Positions 33,454 to 42,996 of a DNA stretch of 64,000 nt are shown piece after piece. Below the pieces are notes generated by a model. That model was not told the origin of the DNA and did no database searches. It worked only from the letters and a program-made list of their open reading frames with translations. Source of the stretch: Luteolibacter algae (GTDB taxonomy: Bacteria; Verrucomicrobiota; Verrucomicrobiia; Verrucomicrobiales; Akkermansiaceae); contig NZ_JBHUIT010000012.1 of NCBI RefSeq assembly GCF_042683045.1, positions 22,475 through 86,474 of the forward strand. The letters are read 5' to 3'. How positions within the stretch are numbered: the first letter of the stretch is position 1; each line of letters starts with the position of its first letter. Both the position numbers and the translations under genes were made by a program.

Positions 33454-34785
33454 ATGAAACTCCAGTGCCCAGGAAATCCTCTCGAAAACTACTCTTCCCG
33501 CCGTGAATTTCTTTACGTCGGCCTTTTGGGCTCCGTTGGCATGGCGTTGCCCCAATTTTTCGGCTCACGCGCGGAAGCAGCGATAAAACAATTTCCACAG
33601 CATGCGGCTGTCGCTGAAAGCGTGATCCATATCTTTCTCCCCGGTGGCATGTCGCACCAGGAATCCTTTGATCCCAAACCATTCGCTCCTGCGGAATACC
33701 GCGGTCCCTTTGGAGCGATCGATACGAAGATCCCGGGAATTCAATTCGGGCAGTTCATGAAAGAGACCGCAAAAATAGCGGATAAGCTCACGATCATTCG
33801 CTCGATGTCCCATGGCGAGGCTGCCCACGAACGTGGCACCCACAATATGTTCACCGGTTATCGCCCATCGCCGGCGCTTTCCTATCCTTCGTTTGGCTCT
33901 GTGGTTTCACATGAGCTCGGCCCGAGAAATGACCTACCACCGTATGTGTGCGTCCCCAGTGTGCCGAATGAGTTCGCCAATTCGGGATATCTGTCTTCTG
34001 CGTTCGGCCCCTTTGCTCTCGGCTCGGATCCCGCGCAAGGAAACTTCAAGGTTCGCGATCTTAATCTGGCCGATGGAGTTGATCACAAACGTTTCGAACG
34101 CCGCCGGACTTTGCTTCAAACAGTGGACGATCATTTCCGCACTTTGGAAAAATCCGATGCGCTCGATTCCATGGATTCCTTCTACCAGCATGCTTACAAA
34201 CTCATCTCCTCCCAGCAGGCCCGGGAGGCCTTCGATCTATCCAAAGAAGATAGCAAAACCAGGGACGAGTATGGAAAAAACGAAGCGGGGCAAAGGATGC
34301 TGCTTGCGCGGCGCTTGGTGGAAGGCGGGGTTCGCTTCGTTTCCCTGACGGCTGGCGGATGGGACCACCACGACAACATCAAACAAGGTATTGAGAAACA
34401 CATGCCGAATACCGACAGAGCGATCGCCACCCTGATCCGTGACCTGGATCGTCGTGGAATGCTGGAAAAGACACTCGTCATGGTGACCACCGAATTCGGT
34501 CGCACGCCAAAGATCAATCCAACGGCCGGACGAGACCACTGGCCCCGGGTTTTCTCTACGATGCTTGCGGGAGGTGGGATGAAACAAGGCTACGTTCATG
34601 GCGCATCCGACTCATTGGGTGGCGAGCCGGATCAGGATCCCGTAAGCATCCAGGATCTGGCAAAAACCGTCTATCACCAGATCGGAATCAATGCCCAGAC
34701 AGAGCTGATGTCACCGGGGGCAAGACCGATTGAAATCGTTGATGGCGGGGATGTGCTTGATGCCATTTTAGCAAACAAGGCATGA
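33454..34785 (+). CDS. DUF1501 secreted protein
   Basis: This 443-residue DUF1501 protein is of a family abundant in Planctomycetota and Verrucomicrobiota. The N-terminus SSRREFLYVGLLGSVGMALPQFF resembles a Tat signal. Family blocks are IHIFLPGGMSHQESFDPKP, MSHGEAAHERGTHNMFTGY, GWDHHDNIKQGIEKHMPNTD and TTEFGRTPKINPTAGRDHWP. It has an alkaline-phosphatase/sulfatase-like fold of unknown substrate. It is usually encoded with a PSCyt/DUF1549-DUF1553 protein, which is absent here. It overlaps the next gene by ATGA. Confidence 0.9.
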   Translation: MKLQCPGNPLENYSSRREFLYVGLLGSVGMALPQFFGSRAEAAIKQFPQHAAVAESVIHIFLPGGMSHQESFDPKPFAPAEYRGPFGAIDTKIPGIQFGQFMKETAKIADKLTIIRSMSHGEAAHERGTHNMFTGYRPSPALSYPSFGSVVSHELGPRNDLPPYVCVPSVPNEFANSGYLSSAFGPFALGSDPAQGNFKVRDLNLADGVDHKRFERRRTLLQTVDDHFRTLEKSDALDSMDSFYQHAYKLISSQQAREAFDLSKEDSKTRDEYGKNEAGQRMLLARRLVEGGVRFVSLTAGGWDHHDNIKQGIEKHMPNTDRAIATLIRDLDRRGMLEKTLVMVTTEFGRTPKINPTAGRDHWPRVFSTMLAGGGMKQGYVHGASDSLGGEPDQDPVSIQDLAKTVYHQIGINAQTELMSPGARPIEIVDGGDVLDAILANKA

Positions 34786-37202
34786 AGATTCCGGCATCCA
34801 AAACAGGGATAGAACTCCGGATTCTGATGGCAGTGCTCTGCGGCAGCAGCATCAGTTTTGCGCTAGAGCCGGTTTCTCCTCCCGGAGGACAGCGGGGCAC
34901 CGATGTCACCATCACATTAAACGATCCGAATATTGCCTCGTTCCAAGAGCTGATCACCTACCAGCCCGGTCTTTCGCTCAGCAACCTCACGCTGGATGAA
35001 AAAAACAAAAAAATTGCCAAAGCCACGCTGCATGTTTCTCCCGATGCAGCCTTCGGTGAGCACTCCCTGCGGATCCGCACCGCATATGATATCTCCTATC
35101 TTCGTTCCTTCTGGGTGGGACCTTTTCCCAGCATTCAGGAAATAGAGCCGAACAACTCCCCCGCCGAAGCGCAGCGTATCGAGCTGAATTCCACCGTGCA
35201 GGGTATTATAAAAACGGAGGACCAAGACTCTTATATTGTCACGCTGAAGAAAGGTCAGAGACTATCGGCGGAAGTCGAAGCAATGCGATTGGGGCGGATT
35301 CTTTTCGATGCACATCTGTCCATTCTAGCTCCGGATGGCCGCGAGTTGGCTGCAGCTGATGATACCACCCTTTTGAAGACCGATCCTTTGCTTTCAGTCA
35401 TTGTTCCAGAAGACGGCGATTATGGTATTATCATCCGTGAGGCCGCCTATGAAGGAAACAACAACTGTGCCTACAGGCTGCATATCGGCACTTTTCCCCG
35501 TCCGACTTCGGTCTTCCCTCTGGGCGGCAAACCCGGCGAAACCATCGATTTCAAATTCATCGGAGATCCTACCGGTGCGTTCACACAGACCGTAACACTG
35601 CCGCAGGAAACAGACGAAGCTTTCCCATTATATCCGGTTCTGAATGATGAGACGGCTCCGTCGGCCAATCCGGTTTTGATCTCCACATTGGAACACATCA
35701 CCCAGGACAACACGAATTTCTCCCAGCAAAAAGCCTGTCCGTTCCCACCGATTCCATCTGCTGTCGATGGGATACTGAATGGAAACGTCAAACATCGATG
35801 GTTCAAATTCCGTGCGAGAAAAGGCCAGAATCTCGATATAAAAGTTCTCGCCCGTAGCCATCGCTCTCCGCTTGATCCGGTATTGGCGATTCGTGATGCC
35901 AGGAACCATCTTGCCAGCAATGATGACGATCAGAACTTCCCGGATAGCCTCATCAAATGGACTTGTCCGGCAGATGGAGAATATTTTCTCCTTCTACGCG
36001 ATCAACTGGAACGCACCGGAGAAGATTTCGTATTTCGTATTCAGATAGCCGAGAGGAAACCCCTTATTGCCGCCAGCCTCCCTGTCACTCAGCGGAACAA
36101 TTCCCAGAAAGACAAAGTGTTTGCCGTGCCGCGCGGCAACCGATACGCCGCATTGATCCAGCTCAAGCGCGAGAATATGAATTGCGGGTTCAGCTTCCTC
36201 ACGGGAAACCTTCCCGGAGGGATCAAGATGATCATACCGCCTATCCCAAAAAGCCTTAATAAATTCCCCGTAATTTTTGAGGCCGAAAAAGATGCTCCAT
36301 TGGGTTCGTCATTGCAGAAGTTCACGCTTCGACCAACTGGTGAAAATGTGCCGGATCATTTGACCGCCTCACTCTCCGATACAGTTCACCACATCGAAAT
36401 CAATAATGAAGGCACCTATCACTCCTTTTCGACTGAGGTGGTTCCCCTAGCTGTCACCGAGCCTACGCCTTTCAGCATAGAAATCGATAAACCTACTAAA
36501 CCCATCGTAAAGAACGGAAAACTGATGATCAGGGTCCGGGCCCATCGTGAAGATGGCTACAAAGGAAAAATCATCACAAAGCTACCATGGAGCCCAGCGG
36601 GTATCTCTGGCCCCGCAAGCCTCGATATCCCTCCTGATAAAACGGAGGCGGAATACGAACTCAATGCGAATACGGATGCAGCCATAGGCACTTGGCCGAT
36701 CTGTATCACCGCCGAAGCCGATACGACCCATGGCCGCCGCACTGTTTCTTCAGGCTTCGTTGATCTGGACATCACAGAGCCATTTCTTGCACTGACATTG
36801 GACATGGCGAGCGGACAGATTGGTCGGAACTCCGCTGTCCTCGCAAAGATCGAGCATTTCAAAAAGTTCGAAGGTCAAGCAACGGCAGAACTTGTGTCGC
36901 TGCCACATGGAGTAACATCCACTCCTGTATCATTTACCGGGAAGGATGAGGAAATCATTTTTCCCCTTACCATCTCAGCAGAGGCAAAGCCCGGAAAAAG
37001 CACCGGTCTATTCTGCAAAGTTCTGATCCCGTTGAATCACCAGCCAGTCATTCATCAGACCGGCCAAGGCGGAGTGCTCCGCATCGATCCGGCTTCAGAG
37101 CAACAGCCGGAGCACTCCCAAACTAATGAGAAACCGGATCAAACGATAGAATCCAAAACAAAGCCTCTCTCGAGATTGGAACAGCTGCGAATGAAGAAGT
37201 GA
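34782..37202 (+). CDS. secreted PPC-domain protein
   Basis: This 806-residue exported protein carries two bacterial pre-peptidase C-terminal (PPC) domains. The first is at about residues 125-235 (EIEPNNSPAEAQRIELNSTV...GDYGIIIREAAYEGNNNCAYRLHI); the second at about 330-430 (DGILNGNVKHRWFKFRARKGQ...GEYFLLLRDQLERTGEDFVFRI). The rest consists of beta-sandwich-like segments. Such proteins regularly follow DUF1501 genes and probably bind carbohydrate or the cell surface. Start and stop overlap (ATGA) couple it to the upstream gene. No catalytic domain is visible. Confidence 0.82.
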   Translation: MKIPASKTGIELRILMAVLCGSSISFALEPVSPPGGQRGTDVTITLNDPNIASFQELITYQPGLSLSNLTLDEKNKKIAKATLHVSPDAAFGEHSLRIRTAYDISYLRSFWVGPFPSIQEIEPNNSPAEAQRIELNSTVQGIIKTEDQDSYIVTLKKGQRLSAEVEAMRLGRILFDAHLSILAPDGRELAAADDTTLLKTDPLLSVIVPEDGDYGIIIREAAYEGNNNCAYRLHIGTFPRPTSVFPLGGKPGETIDFKFIGDPTGAFTQTVTLPQETDEAFPLYPVLNDETAPSANPVLISTLEHITQDNTNFSQQKACPFPPIPSAVDGILNGNVKHRWFKFRARKGQNLDIKVLARSHRSPLDPVLAIRDARNHLASNDDDQNFPDSLIKWTCPADGEYFLLLRDQLERTGEDFVFRIQIAERKPLIAASLPVTQRNNSQKDKVFAVPRGNRYAALIQLKRENMNCGFSFLTGNLPGGIKMIIPPIPKSLNKFPVIFEAEKDAPLGSSLQKFTLRPTGENVPDHLTASLSDTVHHIEINNEGTYHSFSTEVVPLAVTEPTPFSIEIDKPTKPIVKNGKLMIRVRAHREDGYKGKIITKLPWSPAGISGPASLDIPPDKTEAEYELNANTDAAIGTWPICITAEADTTHGRRTVSSGFVDLDITEPFLALTLDMASGQIGRNSAVLAKIEHFKKFEGQATAELVSLPHGVTSTPVSFTGKDEEIIFPLTISAEAKPGKSTGLFCKVLIPLNHQPVIHQTGQGGVLRIDPASEQQPEHSQTNEKPDQTIESKTKPLSRLEQLRMKK

Positions 37203-37219
37203 GGTTTGCCATTCCTTGA

Positions 37220-38143
37220 TCAACCAGTTGTCAGCGGCTTGCGCACCACTCTCCAAAAACGGCGGGGCGCCTCATCCAACGGTAGCATCACACCGCTCTT
37301 CCCACTTGTGAAAGATGGAAGAAAATCGCCGACCTTCTCCCAATCTTCGTTCATGGTCTCCGATGTTTCGATCATATATTCGCTCCCCGGATTGCTCTCC
37401 CATTCCAGAAGAAATTCGCTCGCTATAATTTCACTGCGAACGATTTCAAAGGCACCTTCGTTCTGATTCAGCACGCCGATCGCCTCGAGATCGAAGCCAC
37501 CGGATCCAACTGTGGGAGTGGGATCATAGATTGGATACCCGCTGCTGTCCTTCACCGAACCATCACCCACGATATCCACAACCCGCACAAAGCGGATGTT
37601 CATCTTATCCAGTAATCCGGATTCGGGTAAGTCCCGTAGATCAAAGGGAGTTCCGTAACCGGCACGATGCTTTCCGGCCAGTCCGCTGAGGGTTGTCGGG
37701 TCGACGGAGCCAAATGCGCCAACTACCGACGTGCCCTCCGACCGGTTCGGAAAACGGAAGAAATTCACTCCATCACTCGAGACGTCGACGAATGCCAATT
37801 CCAAAAACGTATCACTGAAGCTATTTTCAAAAACGGCAAAATCTGCGCCTTCGCCATCCCGGATCGCGCGGGGAAAATATAGGGTTATAACGCCTCCGTT
37901 TCCGAGGCAGACGATATCGCCAGAGCCACCAACTGCTTTGCCCAAGGCTTTGGACGGAGTTTTGAATGACTCTGAAACATCTGTCCCATACTGCGGGGTA
38001 AGATTGCCATTTGCCCATGTCAGGAATCGTATCGAATCCTTTGAAATCGCTTCGGAACCGCTTGTGCCAGCGGCTCCGGAGAAGGATCCGCCCATTGCTG
38101 AAAGCGCCGTAAGAGGTAGTAAGAGAGCCAAGTATTTCTTCAT
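37220..38143 (-). CDS. secreted surface protein of the cobalamin-uptake operon
   Basis: This 307-residue protein has a signal peptide (MKKYLALLLPLTALSAMGG) and the block GEGADFAVFENSFSDTFLELAFVDVSSDGVNFFRF, found in cell-surface proteins that accompany BtuB-like receptors. The C-terminus (EFLLEWESNPGSEYMIETS...) is a beta-rich module common in Verrucomicrobiota. The start lies one base after the stop of the TonB receptor gene, so both are on one transcript under the cobalamin riboswitch. It probably binds corrinoids or helps the receptor. Confidence 0.72.
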   Translation of the reverse strand: MKKYLALLLPLTALSAMGGSFSGAAGTSGSEAISKDSIRFLTWANGNLTPQYGTDVSESFKTPSKALGKAVGGSGDIVCLGNGGVITLYFPRAIRDGEGADFAVFENSFSDTFLELAFVDVSSDGVNFFRFPNRSEGTSVVGAFGSVDPTTLSGLAGKHRAGYGTPFDLRDLPESGLLDKMNIRFVRVVDIVGDGSVKDSSGYPIYDPTPTVGSGGFDLEAIGVLNQNEGAFEIVRSEIIASEFLLEWESNPGSEYMIETSETMNEDWEKVGDFLPSFTSGKSGVMLPLDEAPRRFWRVVRKPLTTG

Positions 38144-38144
38144 A

Positions 38145-40121
38145 TTAAAAATTTATTTTCATTCCCACCGACATGCTTCTGCCAGCCCCGGGATAGTAAA
38201 CACCGCTATATTTCAAAGCCGCGTAGCGCTTATCCAGCAGGTTATCCACGCTCAGATATACCGAAGCATCCTCCGTTATCTCATAACGCACCTGGATACC
38301 GATCAATCCGTAAGCGGATAGTTTCTCAGCCGTATTTTCAAAATCATTTCCCTCGTAGGTCGAGCTGATGTAGCGGTAATCGCCACGCAGCGAAAGGCGC
38401 TCGCTCGGGCGGAAAATCAGATCAACCGATGCCTGATGGTTTGGAACCAGGCTGACACTTCTCCCCTGATAAGGACCGCTTTGGTATTCGGCTCTCAGCC
38501 CGCTGTAGTGCACACCCGCCTCCCAACAATTTGCTTGGTATATCATGTCCAATTCCACCCCCATCCGCTGCGTATCAGCAAAATTCGTGTTCAGGTTCTG
38601 CTGGAAATCATAAACGATTTCACCTTGAAGAAACTGCACAAATCCGTTTCCCCGGAAGGTCCAGTTACCGGTCTCAAATTCAGCCCCAAGCTCGATATTT
38701 TGTCCGGTTTCCGCGAATAATTCATCGTTGAATGGGACTGTCAGCGGGAAACCCTGATAGGATGCGAGCTCATCCGTTGATGGCAGGCGGTATAACTGAT
38801 CGAATCGCAACCATGTCGATAAATCATCGCGCGGTTCCCAACGTAGACCAAGCTGATAGGCGTGATCGAAATCACTACTGGAGCGCTGGAAATTGAGATC
38901 CGGATTCTGCGGGAAGCGCAGCGATCTCGCCATCGCATCATTATAGGAGTAATTTGCTCTTACCGCTGAGCTCAGATGGATATCACGAATCGGTTCCCAC
39001 TCGGCAGCGATAAAAATACCGGCTACCACGCGCTCGAGCTCCGCGTTCCCGGTCTCATTCCATCTCTGAATTTCAGAAAACTGATCAACCTCTAGTGAGT
39101 CGTATCGGAAACTCGTGCCCACCTCCAACGCATGATTTCTCCATTCTCGGCGCAGCACTGGATCGAATGTCAGAGTGTTCAGCTTGTTATCAGTGTGGGA
39201 TCCCGGTCCAAGATTTGACGCCTGCTCCCTCGCGCTAAAACCTAACGGTAAATCCACGTAAAAATCCGAATTCCTACCGATACGTAAATTCGCACTTCCG
39301 CCCAATAATTTCTGCTCATAAAAATACTGATCCGCTTGTCCCGAAGCGGCATAAATCGAGTAGGTAGGATCGGATAAATACTGGTCTTTAGCCAATGGCC
39401 CGGGAAAGCCTGCCTTCAGGTCCGCCCATGATATGCCGAGTTCCAATTCGTTATTTTTCCCCAGATCGCGCTTCCACTTGCCAGCCATGGAGGTAGATTC
39501 GCTAAAGGCGTTGTCGCGGTAGCCTTCTGTCAAGCTCTGTTCGAAATCAACGTTCACCGCATTACCATTATGCACTCCCTCATGTCCGCTACGGAGTAGC
39601 TGGTAGCCGAAACTTCCCACTGCGGTTTCGATATGAGACCGGGGCGTGCCGGCTTCCTTTGTGACTACATTGATCACTCCGCCCACAGCGTTATCGCCAA
39701 AACGGGCCGATTGGCTACCACGCAAAATTTCAATCCTGGATATCCTGCCTATCGACACCTCCCTCAGTGAAACGCCTGCCATATCCGGCCGATTTACCGG
39801 TTTCCCATCCACCAATATCAGCACTCTCGACGCCGAATTCTCTCCGAACCCACGAAGACTGACATTCCCGTCGTCCCGATTCCCCGTGGTGTTCGTCACC
39901 CGGATCCCTGCTCTGAACGAGAGTAATTCGGCGATTGAGCGGGCACCGGACTCCTCAATGGTTTTCTCATCAATGATCTCCGCACTACCCGCGTAGTTCC
40001 GGGGCACGGCACTGTCGGCATTAGCCTTTACCACCAGTGCCTGCAATTCATCATACTCCTCCTCAGCCGCTGCCAAGCAAGCACCAGCTGCAAAGAGCAA
40101 CACCGGAAAAACGGGTTTCAT
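38145..40121 (-). CDS. TonB-dependent receptor, BtuB-like
   Basis: This 658-residue outer-membrane receptor has a signal peptide and the plug domain SAEIIDEKTIEESGARSIAELLSF...VSLRGFGENSASRVLILVDGKPVNR...IEILRGSQSARFGDNAVGGVINVVTK. A 22-strand barrel follows and ends in an aromatic residue (SMSVGMKINF). The TonB box is probably near ELQALVVKA. A cobalamin riboswitch heads the operon, so the likely substrate is vitamin B12 or another corrinoid. Confidence 0.9.
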   Translation of the reverse strand: MKPVFPVLLFAAGACLAAAEEEYDELQALVVKANADSAVPRNYAGSAEIIDEKTIEESGARSIAELLSFRAGIRVTNTTGNRDDGNVSLRGFGENSASRVLILVDGKPVNRPDMAGVSLREVSIGRISRIEILRGSQSARFGDNAVGGVINVVTKEAGTPRSHIETAVGSFGYQLLRSGHEGVHNGNAVNVDFEQSLTEGYRDNAFSESTSMAGKWKRDLGKNNELELGISWADLKAGFPGPLAKDQYLSDPTYSIYAASGQADQYFYEQKLLGGSANLRIGRNSDFYVDLPLGFSAREQASNLGPGSHTDNKLNTLTFDPVLRREWRNHALEVGTSFRYDSLEVDQFSEIQRWNETGNAELERVVAGIFIAAEWEPIRDIHLSSAVRANYSYNDAMARSLRFPQNPDLNFQRSSSDFDHAYQLGLRWEPRDDLSTWLRFDQLYRLPSTDELASYQGFPLTVPFNDELFAETGQNIELGAEFETGNWTFRGNGFVQFLQGEIVYDFQQNLNTNFADTQRMGVELDMIYQANCWEAGVHYSGLRAEYQSGPYQGRSVSLVPNHQASVDLIFRPSERLSLRGDYRYISSTYEGNDFENTAEKLSAYGLIGIQVRYEITEDASVYLSVDNLLDKRYAALKYSGVYYPGAGRSMSVGMKINF

Positions 40122-40194
40122 AGTAAATTCCCCAGAGAAATTCTTTTAAGATTCCGCCGGGAGTGAAGTAGTTCGGATTCTTCCGTCCAGTCGA

Positions 40195-41007
40195 CTAGCT
40201 TCGTCTGCGGATTCCTAGAAGTCCGAGCGTAGTGATCAAACTCATGGAGAACAAACTCGGCTCCGGCACCAAGGTCAGATTGTCCAAAGCGAAATACGAA
40301 GGTGTATTGATCCCAAATTGTCCGATATCCGACGAGTCATAGGAGAAACGAATTTCGTCCGCTACCCCCAGTCCTCCGAGATCCACTTCCTTCCAATCAT
40401 CCAGAATGAAATCCAGGGAATTATCGGCAAAACGGAAATCGGCGAGATAGACTTCGACGTTCCTCCCTGTCGCAACACCGCCGTCATAGCCGGAAATGAT
40501 CAGTTTGAAAAAATCCGCATCGTTACCGGAACCGCCACCGAATTTTTTGGCGAATCCATCGCCCTCTTTCATCGATAATCCGGCATAGGTGGTATTGGTA
40601 ATCAACGCACTGGAGCCCGCAAGGTCAGCGCGGTCAAAAGTGATTGAGGCATTGGTATACCCTATCGCGAAGTTCGATGAGCCCAGCCCCCCCGCACCTG
40701 CAAAAGTGCTGTATTGATTGCCAAACCCGGGAGTAACCGTGTCGGTATGGTTGGAAAAAACAAATCCTGACCAGAACGTATATGAGCCAGCATCCGTGAA
40801 AGAATTACTGAAAGTGACCCCATCAATCGTGAGCGCCCCTCCCCCGGATTGGCCGTTCCAGACACCCGTAGGGCCGTTCATACCGCCCAGCGGCACACTC
40901 TCGAAATCCAGCACTGCCGCGCTGAGTTTACCGGTGAATGAAAGTGAAGTCGCAGAGCAAAATATTGCACCCGCTGCGATCAGGCGCGTCGTGTTATGTA
41001 GTTTCAT
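40195..41007 (-). CDS. DUF4465 protein with PEP-CTERM anchor
   Basis: This 270-residue exported protein has the DUF4465 core: VLDFESVPLGGMNGPTGVWNG...FTNSFTDAGSYTFWSGFVFSN-like blocks, SMKEGDGFAKKFGG, and DFILDDWKEVDLGGLGVADEIRFSYDSSD. The C-terminal sorting signal is VPEPSLFSMSLITTLGLLGIRRRS. DUF4465 proteins often accompany cobalamin TonB receptors. The start at 41007 (MKLHNTTRLIAAG) gives a signal peptide; a longer frame starts at 41037. It is the first gene after the riboswitch. Confidence 0.85.
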   Translation of the reverse strand: MKLHNTTRLIAAGAIFCSATSLSFTGKLSAAVLDFESVPLGGMNGPTGVWNGQSGGGALTIDGVTFSNSFTDAGSYTFWSGFVFSNHTDTVTPGFGNQYSTFAGAGGLGSSNFAIGYTNASITFDRADLAGSSALITNTTYAGLSMKEGDGFAKKFGGGSGNDADFFKLIISGYDGGVATGRNVEVYLADFRFADNSLDFILDDWKEVDLGGLGVADEIRFSYDSSDIGQFGINTPSYFALDNLTLVPEPSLFSMSLITTLGLLGIRRRS

Positions 41008-41094
41008 ATTTCGTTGAAGGCTTTGGAAACGAGCCATCGTCGATGTATTTTTTCGTAATCCGTAAAGCTCAATGCCCTACTTCCTACTCATGTC

Positions 41095-41272
41095 CGTGAA
41101 ACAAGTGTTCTGACTCCCGGCTTCTGGCCTCCGCCCCGCCTTCACCTCCTTGTTTTACCTCGGAGATTGGCATTTTGGGACATTGTATCCGGTTACAGCA
41201 GCGCCAACTGTCCCGGGATTTCACCGGGTTCCATGTGGCACGGACGGATGGCTTATCTCCCGCTACCGGCAT
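41095..41272 (-). promoter_or_regulatory. cobalamin (B12) riboswitch
   Basis: On the minus strand the segment contains GGAACCCGGTGAAATCCCGG, then ACAG..GCGCTGCTGTAA, the conserved core of cobalamin riboswitches. It ends with the B12-box-like GAGGCCAGAAGCCGGGAGTC. It lies about 90 bases upstream of the DUF4465/TonB-receptor operon and should switch it off when B12 is plentiful. Boundaries are approximate. Confidence 0.9.
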
Positions 41273-41386
41273 TGCGTCAAGAAGAACGCTGCCGATGAGG
41301 AAAAAAGCGAGTCTGACTGTGGAAAAATCTCCGTTTCCGATTTTTCAGACTTTCAGTTTCGAAGGTTTTGCCAAAACCTCACAGCC

Positions 41387-42265
41387 ATGAACCAACCCCG
41401 CATCCTCGACGGTAAAGCCGTCGCCGCAGCCGTCCTAGATGAATGCCGCGCTGAAACCGCCGAGCTAAAAGCACGAGGAATTACACCGGGTCTTGCCGTG
41501 GTGCTCGTAGGTAACGATCCCGCTTCCGCGGTATATGTCGGCTCAAAAGCCCGCACCTGCGCCGATCTTGGTTTCCACTCGGTAAAAATCGAGCTCCCTG
41601 CGGAAACCACCCAAGAAGAGCTTCTCCAAGTCGTCCGGGATCTCAACGCGGATCCGGCAGTGCACGGCATTTTGGTCCAATCACCTCCGCCGGAACACAT
41701 TGATGAGGCAACCGTCATCCGTGAGATTGATCCCCGGAAAGATGTCGATGGATTCCATCCGGAAAACGTCGCAAAGCTCGTTCTGGAAGATCCTTCCGGT
41801 TTTGTCCCCTGCACACCTGCCGGTTGTATGAAGCTCCTTGAGCTTTCCGGCATTGATTTGAACGGAGCGGAAGCAGTGGTAATCGGCAGGTCCATGATTG
41901 TCGGGAAGCCTATGGCATTGTTGCTCGTCGGAAAAAATGCGAACGCAACCGTCACCATCGCCCACTCTCGCTCGAAAGATCTTCCCGCGATCTGCCGCAG
42001 AGCGGATGTGGTTATTGCCGCGGTTGGCCGTCCGGACATGGTCAAGGCCGATTGGGTAAAGCCGGGAGCAGTTGTCATCGATGTCGGCATAAATCGCGTC
42101 GCCGATAGTTCCAAAAAATCCGGCTACCGCCTGACGGGGGATGTCGATTACGCGGAAGTCGCCCCGCGCACCTCCGCCATCACACCAGTGCCGGGAGGCG
42201 TGGGCCCGATGACCATCGCGATGCTGATGAAAAACACACTTCAGGCAGCGCGCCAGCTTGGCTGA
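41387..42265 (+). CDS. folD: FolD, methylene-THF dehydrogenase/cyclohydrolase
   Basis: This is a 292-residue bifunctional enzyme of one-carbon metabolism, oxidising 5,10-methylene-THF with NADP and hydrolysing methenyl-THF. Diagnostic blocks are YVGSKARTCADLGF (catalytic Tyr and Lys), GILVQSPPPEHID, KDVDGFHPENV, VIGRSMIVGKPMA and PVPGGVGPMTIAMLMKNT. The ATG at 41387 is used because homologues start about four residues before ILDGK. An open frame continues upstream over the riboswitch but is not coding-like. Confidence 0.96.
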   Translation: MNQPRILDGKAVAAAVLDECRAETAELKARGITPGLAVVLVGNDPASAVYVGSKARTCADLGFHSVKIELPAETTQEELLQVVRDLNADPAVHGILVQSPPPEHIDEATVIREIDPRKDVDGFHPENVAKLVLEDPSGFVPCTPAGCMKLLELSGIDLNGAEAVVIGRSMIVGKPMALLLVGKNANATVTIAHSRSKDLPAICRRADVVIAAVGRPDMVKADWVKPGAVVIDVGINRVADSSKKSGYRLTGDVDYAEVAPRTSAITPVPGGVGPMTIAMLMKNTLQAARQLG

Positions 42266-42907
42266 TCAGACTCTGCCCCGAAACCATCCGGTGATGCTCG
42301 CGCGGGTCTTCTTTGCGGGCAGCACTTCGTGCCAGTGATCACCAGCGATAAAGCAGACCAGCGTGCCCATCCGGGGCTCGATGATGACAAATTCGCCATC
42401 TTGATCACCCGGATTGGTCCATAGCTTTAGCTCGCCGCCATCACCGGGCTGCCATTCGGGATTCAGGTAGAGAATCACCGTAACCAGCCTATCCATGGAA
42501 TTCCGGTGTCTATCGAGATGCGGCTTATAGAAGCCACCTTTCGGATAAACCGCGAAGTGCCCTTCGAAATCCATCAGACCGAGGAAAAAGTTCTGGTTCA
42601 GCACGAGGCGGATCTCCTCCAGCGTATCCAGGTATTTTTGCTGACAGAGCGTGATATTCTCGTCACGTAGCCAGGAGACGTGATCCGTCCTAACATCTTC
42701 GCGGATGACCAGGTCCTTCCCACGGCCAACGCCGGCCCTGCGGAACTCGCCTTCCTCCCAAGCCGACAAGCTCTCTGCGGATAAAGCGCCCGCCACCTCC
42801 CGGTCCATGAAATCCGGTAAAACGCACCAGCCTGATCGCTGGATGTCATCGATCAATTTCTGATGTGGCGATATTTGGTGCTCGTTCAGGAGCGGAAAAC
42901 TGCTCAA
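42266..42907 (-). CDS. 2OG-Fe(II) oxygenase, prolyl 4-hydroxylase type
   Basis: This 213-residue protein has the iron-binding triad in FYKPHLDRHRNSMDRLVTVILYLN (His and Asp) and DHWHEVLP (distal His). The 2-oxoglutarate arginine follows in KKTRASITGWFR. It resembles SM-20/EGL-9-type oxygenases that hydroxylate protein side chains. It is adjacent to the folD stop on the opposite strand with no gap, so the two converge. Target unknown. Confidence 0.85.
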   Translation of the reverse strand: MSSFPLLNEHQISPHQKLIDDIQRSGWCVLPDFMDREVAGALSAESLSAWEEGEFRRAGVGRGKDLVIREDVRTDHVSWLRDENITLCQQKYLDTLEEIRLVLNQNFFLGLMDFEGHFAVYPKGGFYKPHLDRHRNSMDRLVTVILYLNPEWQPGDGGELKLWTNPGDQDGEFVIIEPRMGTLVCFIAGDHWHEVLPAKKTRASITGWFRGRV

Positions 42908-42996
42908 TCGCCCGTATCGAAGCGAGCAAAATTAATGGCCTGCCGGAAAAAAATCCGGACAGGCCATAGATGTGATCTTTCCCATTTATTTGATGA

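Noticed and set aside
41084..41272. Minus-strand frame of 62 codons
   Set aside because: It lies entirely on the cobalamin riboswitch, and its composition is explained by the RNA structure.
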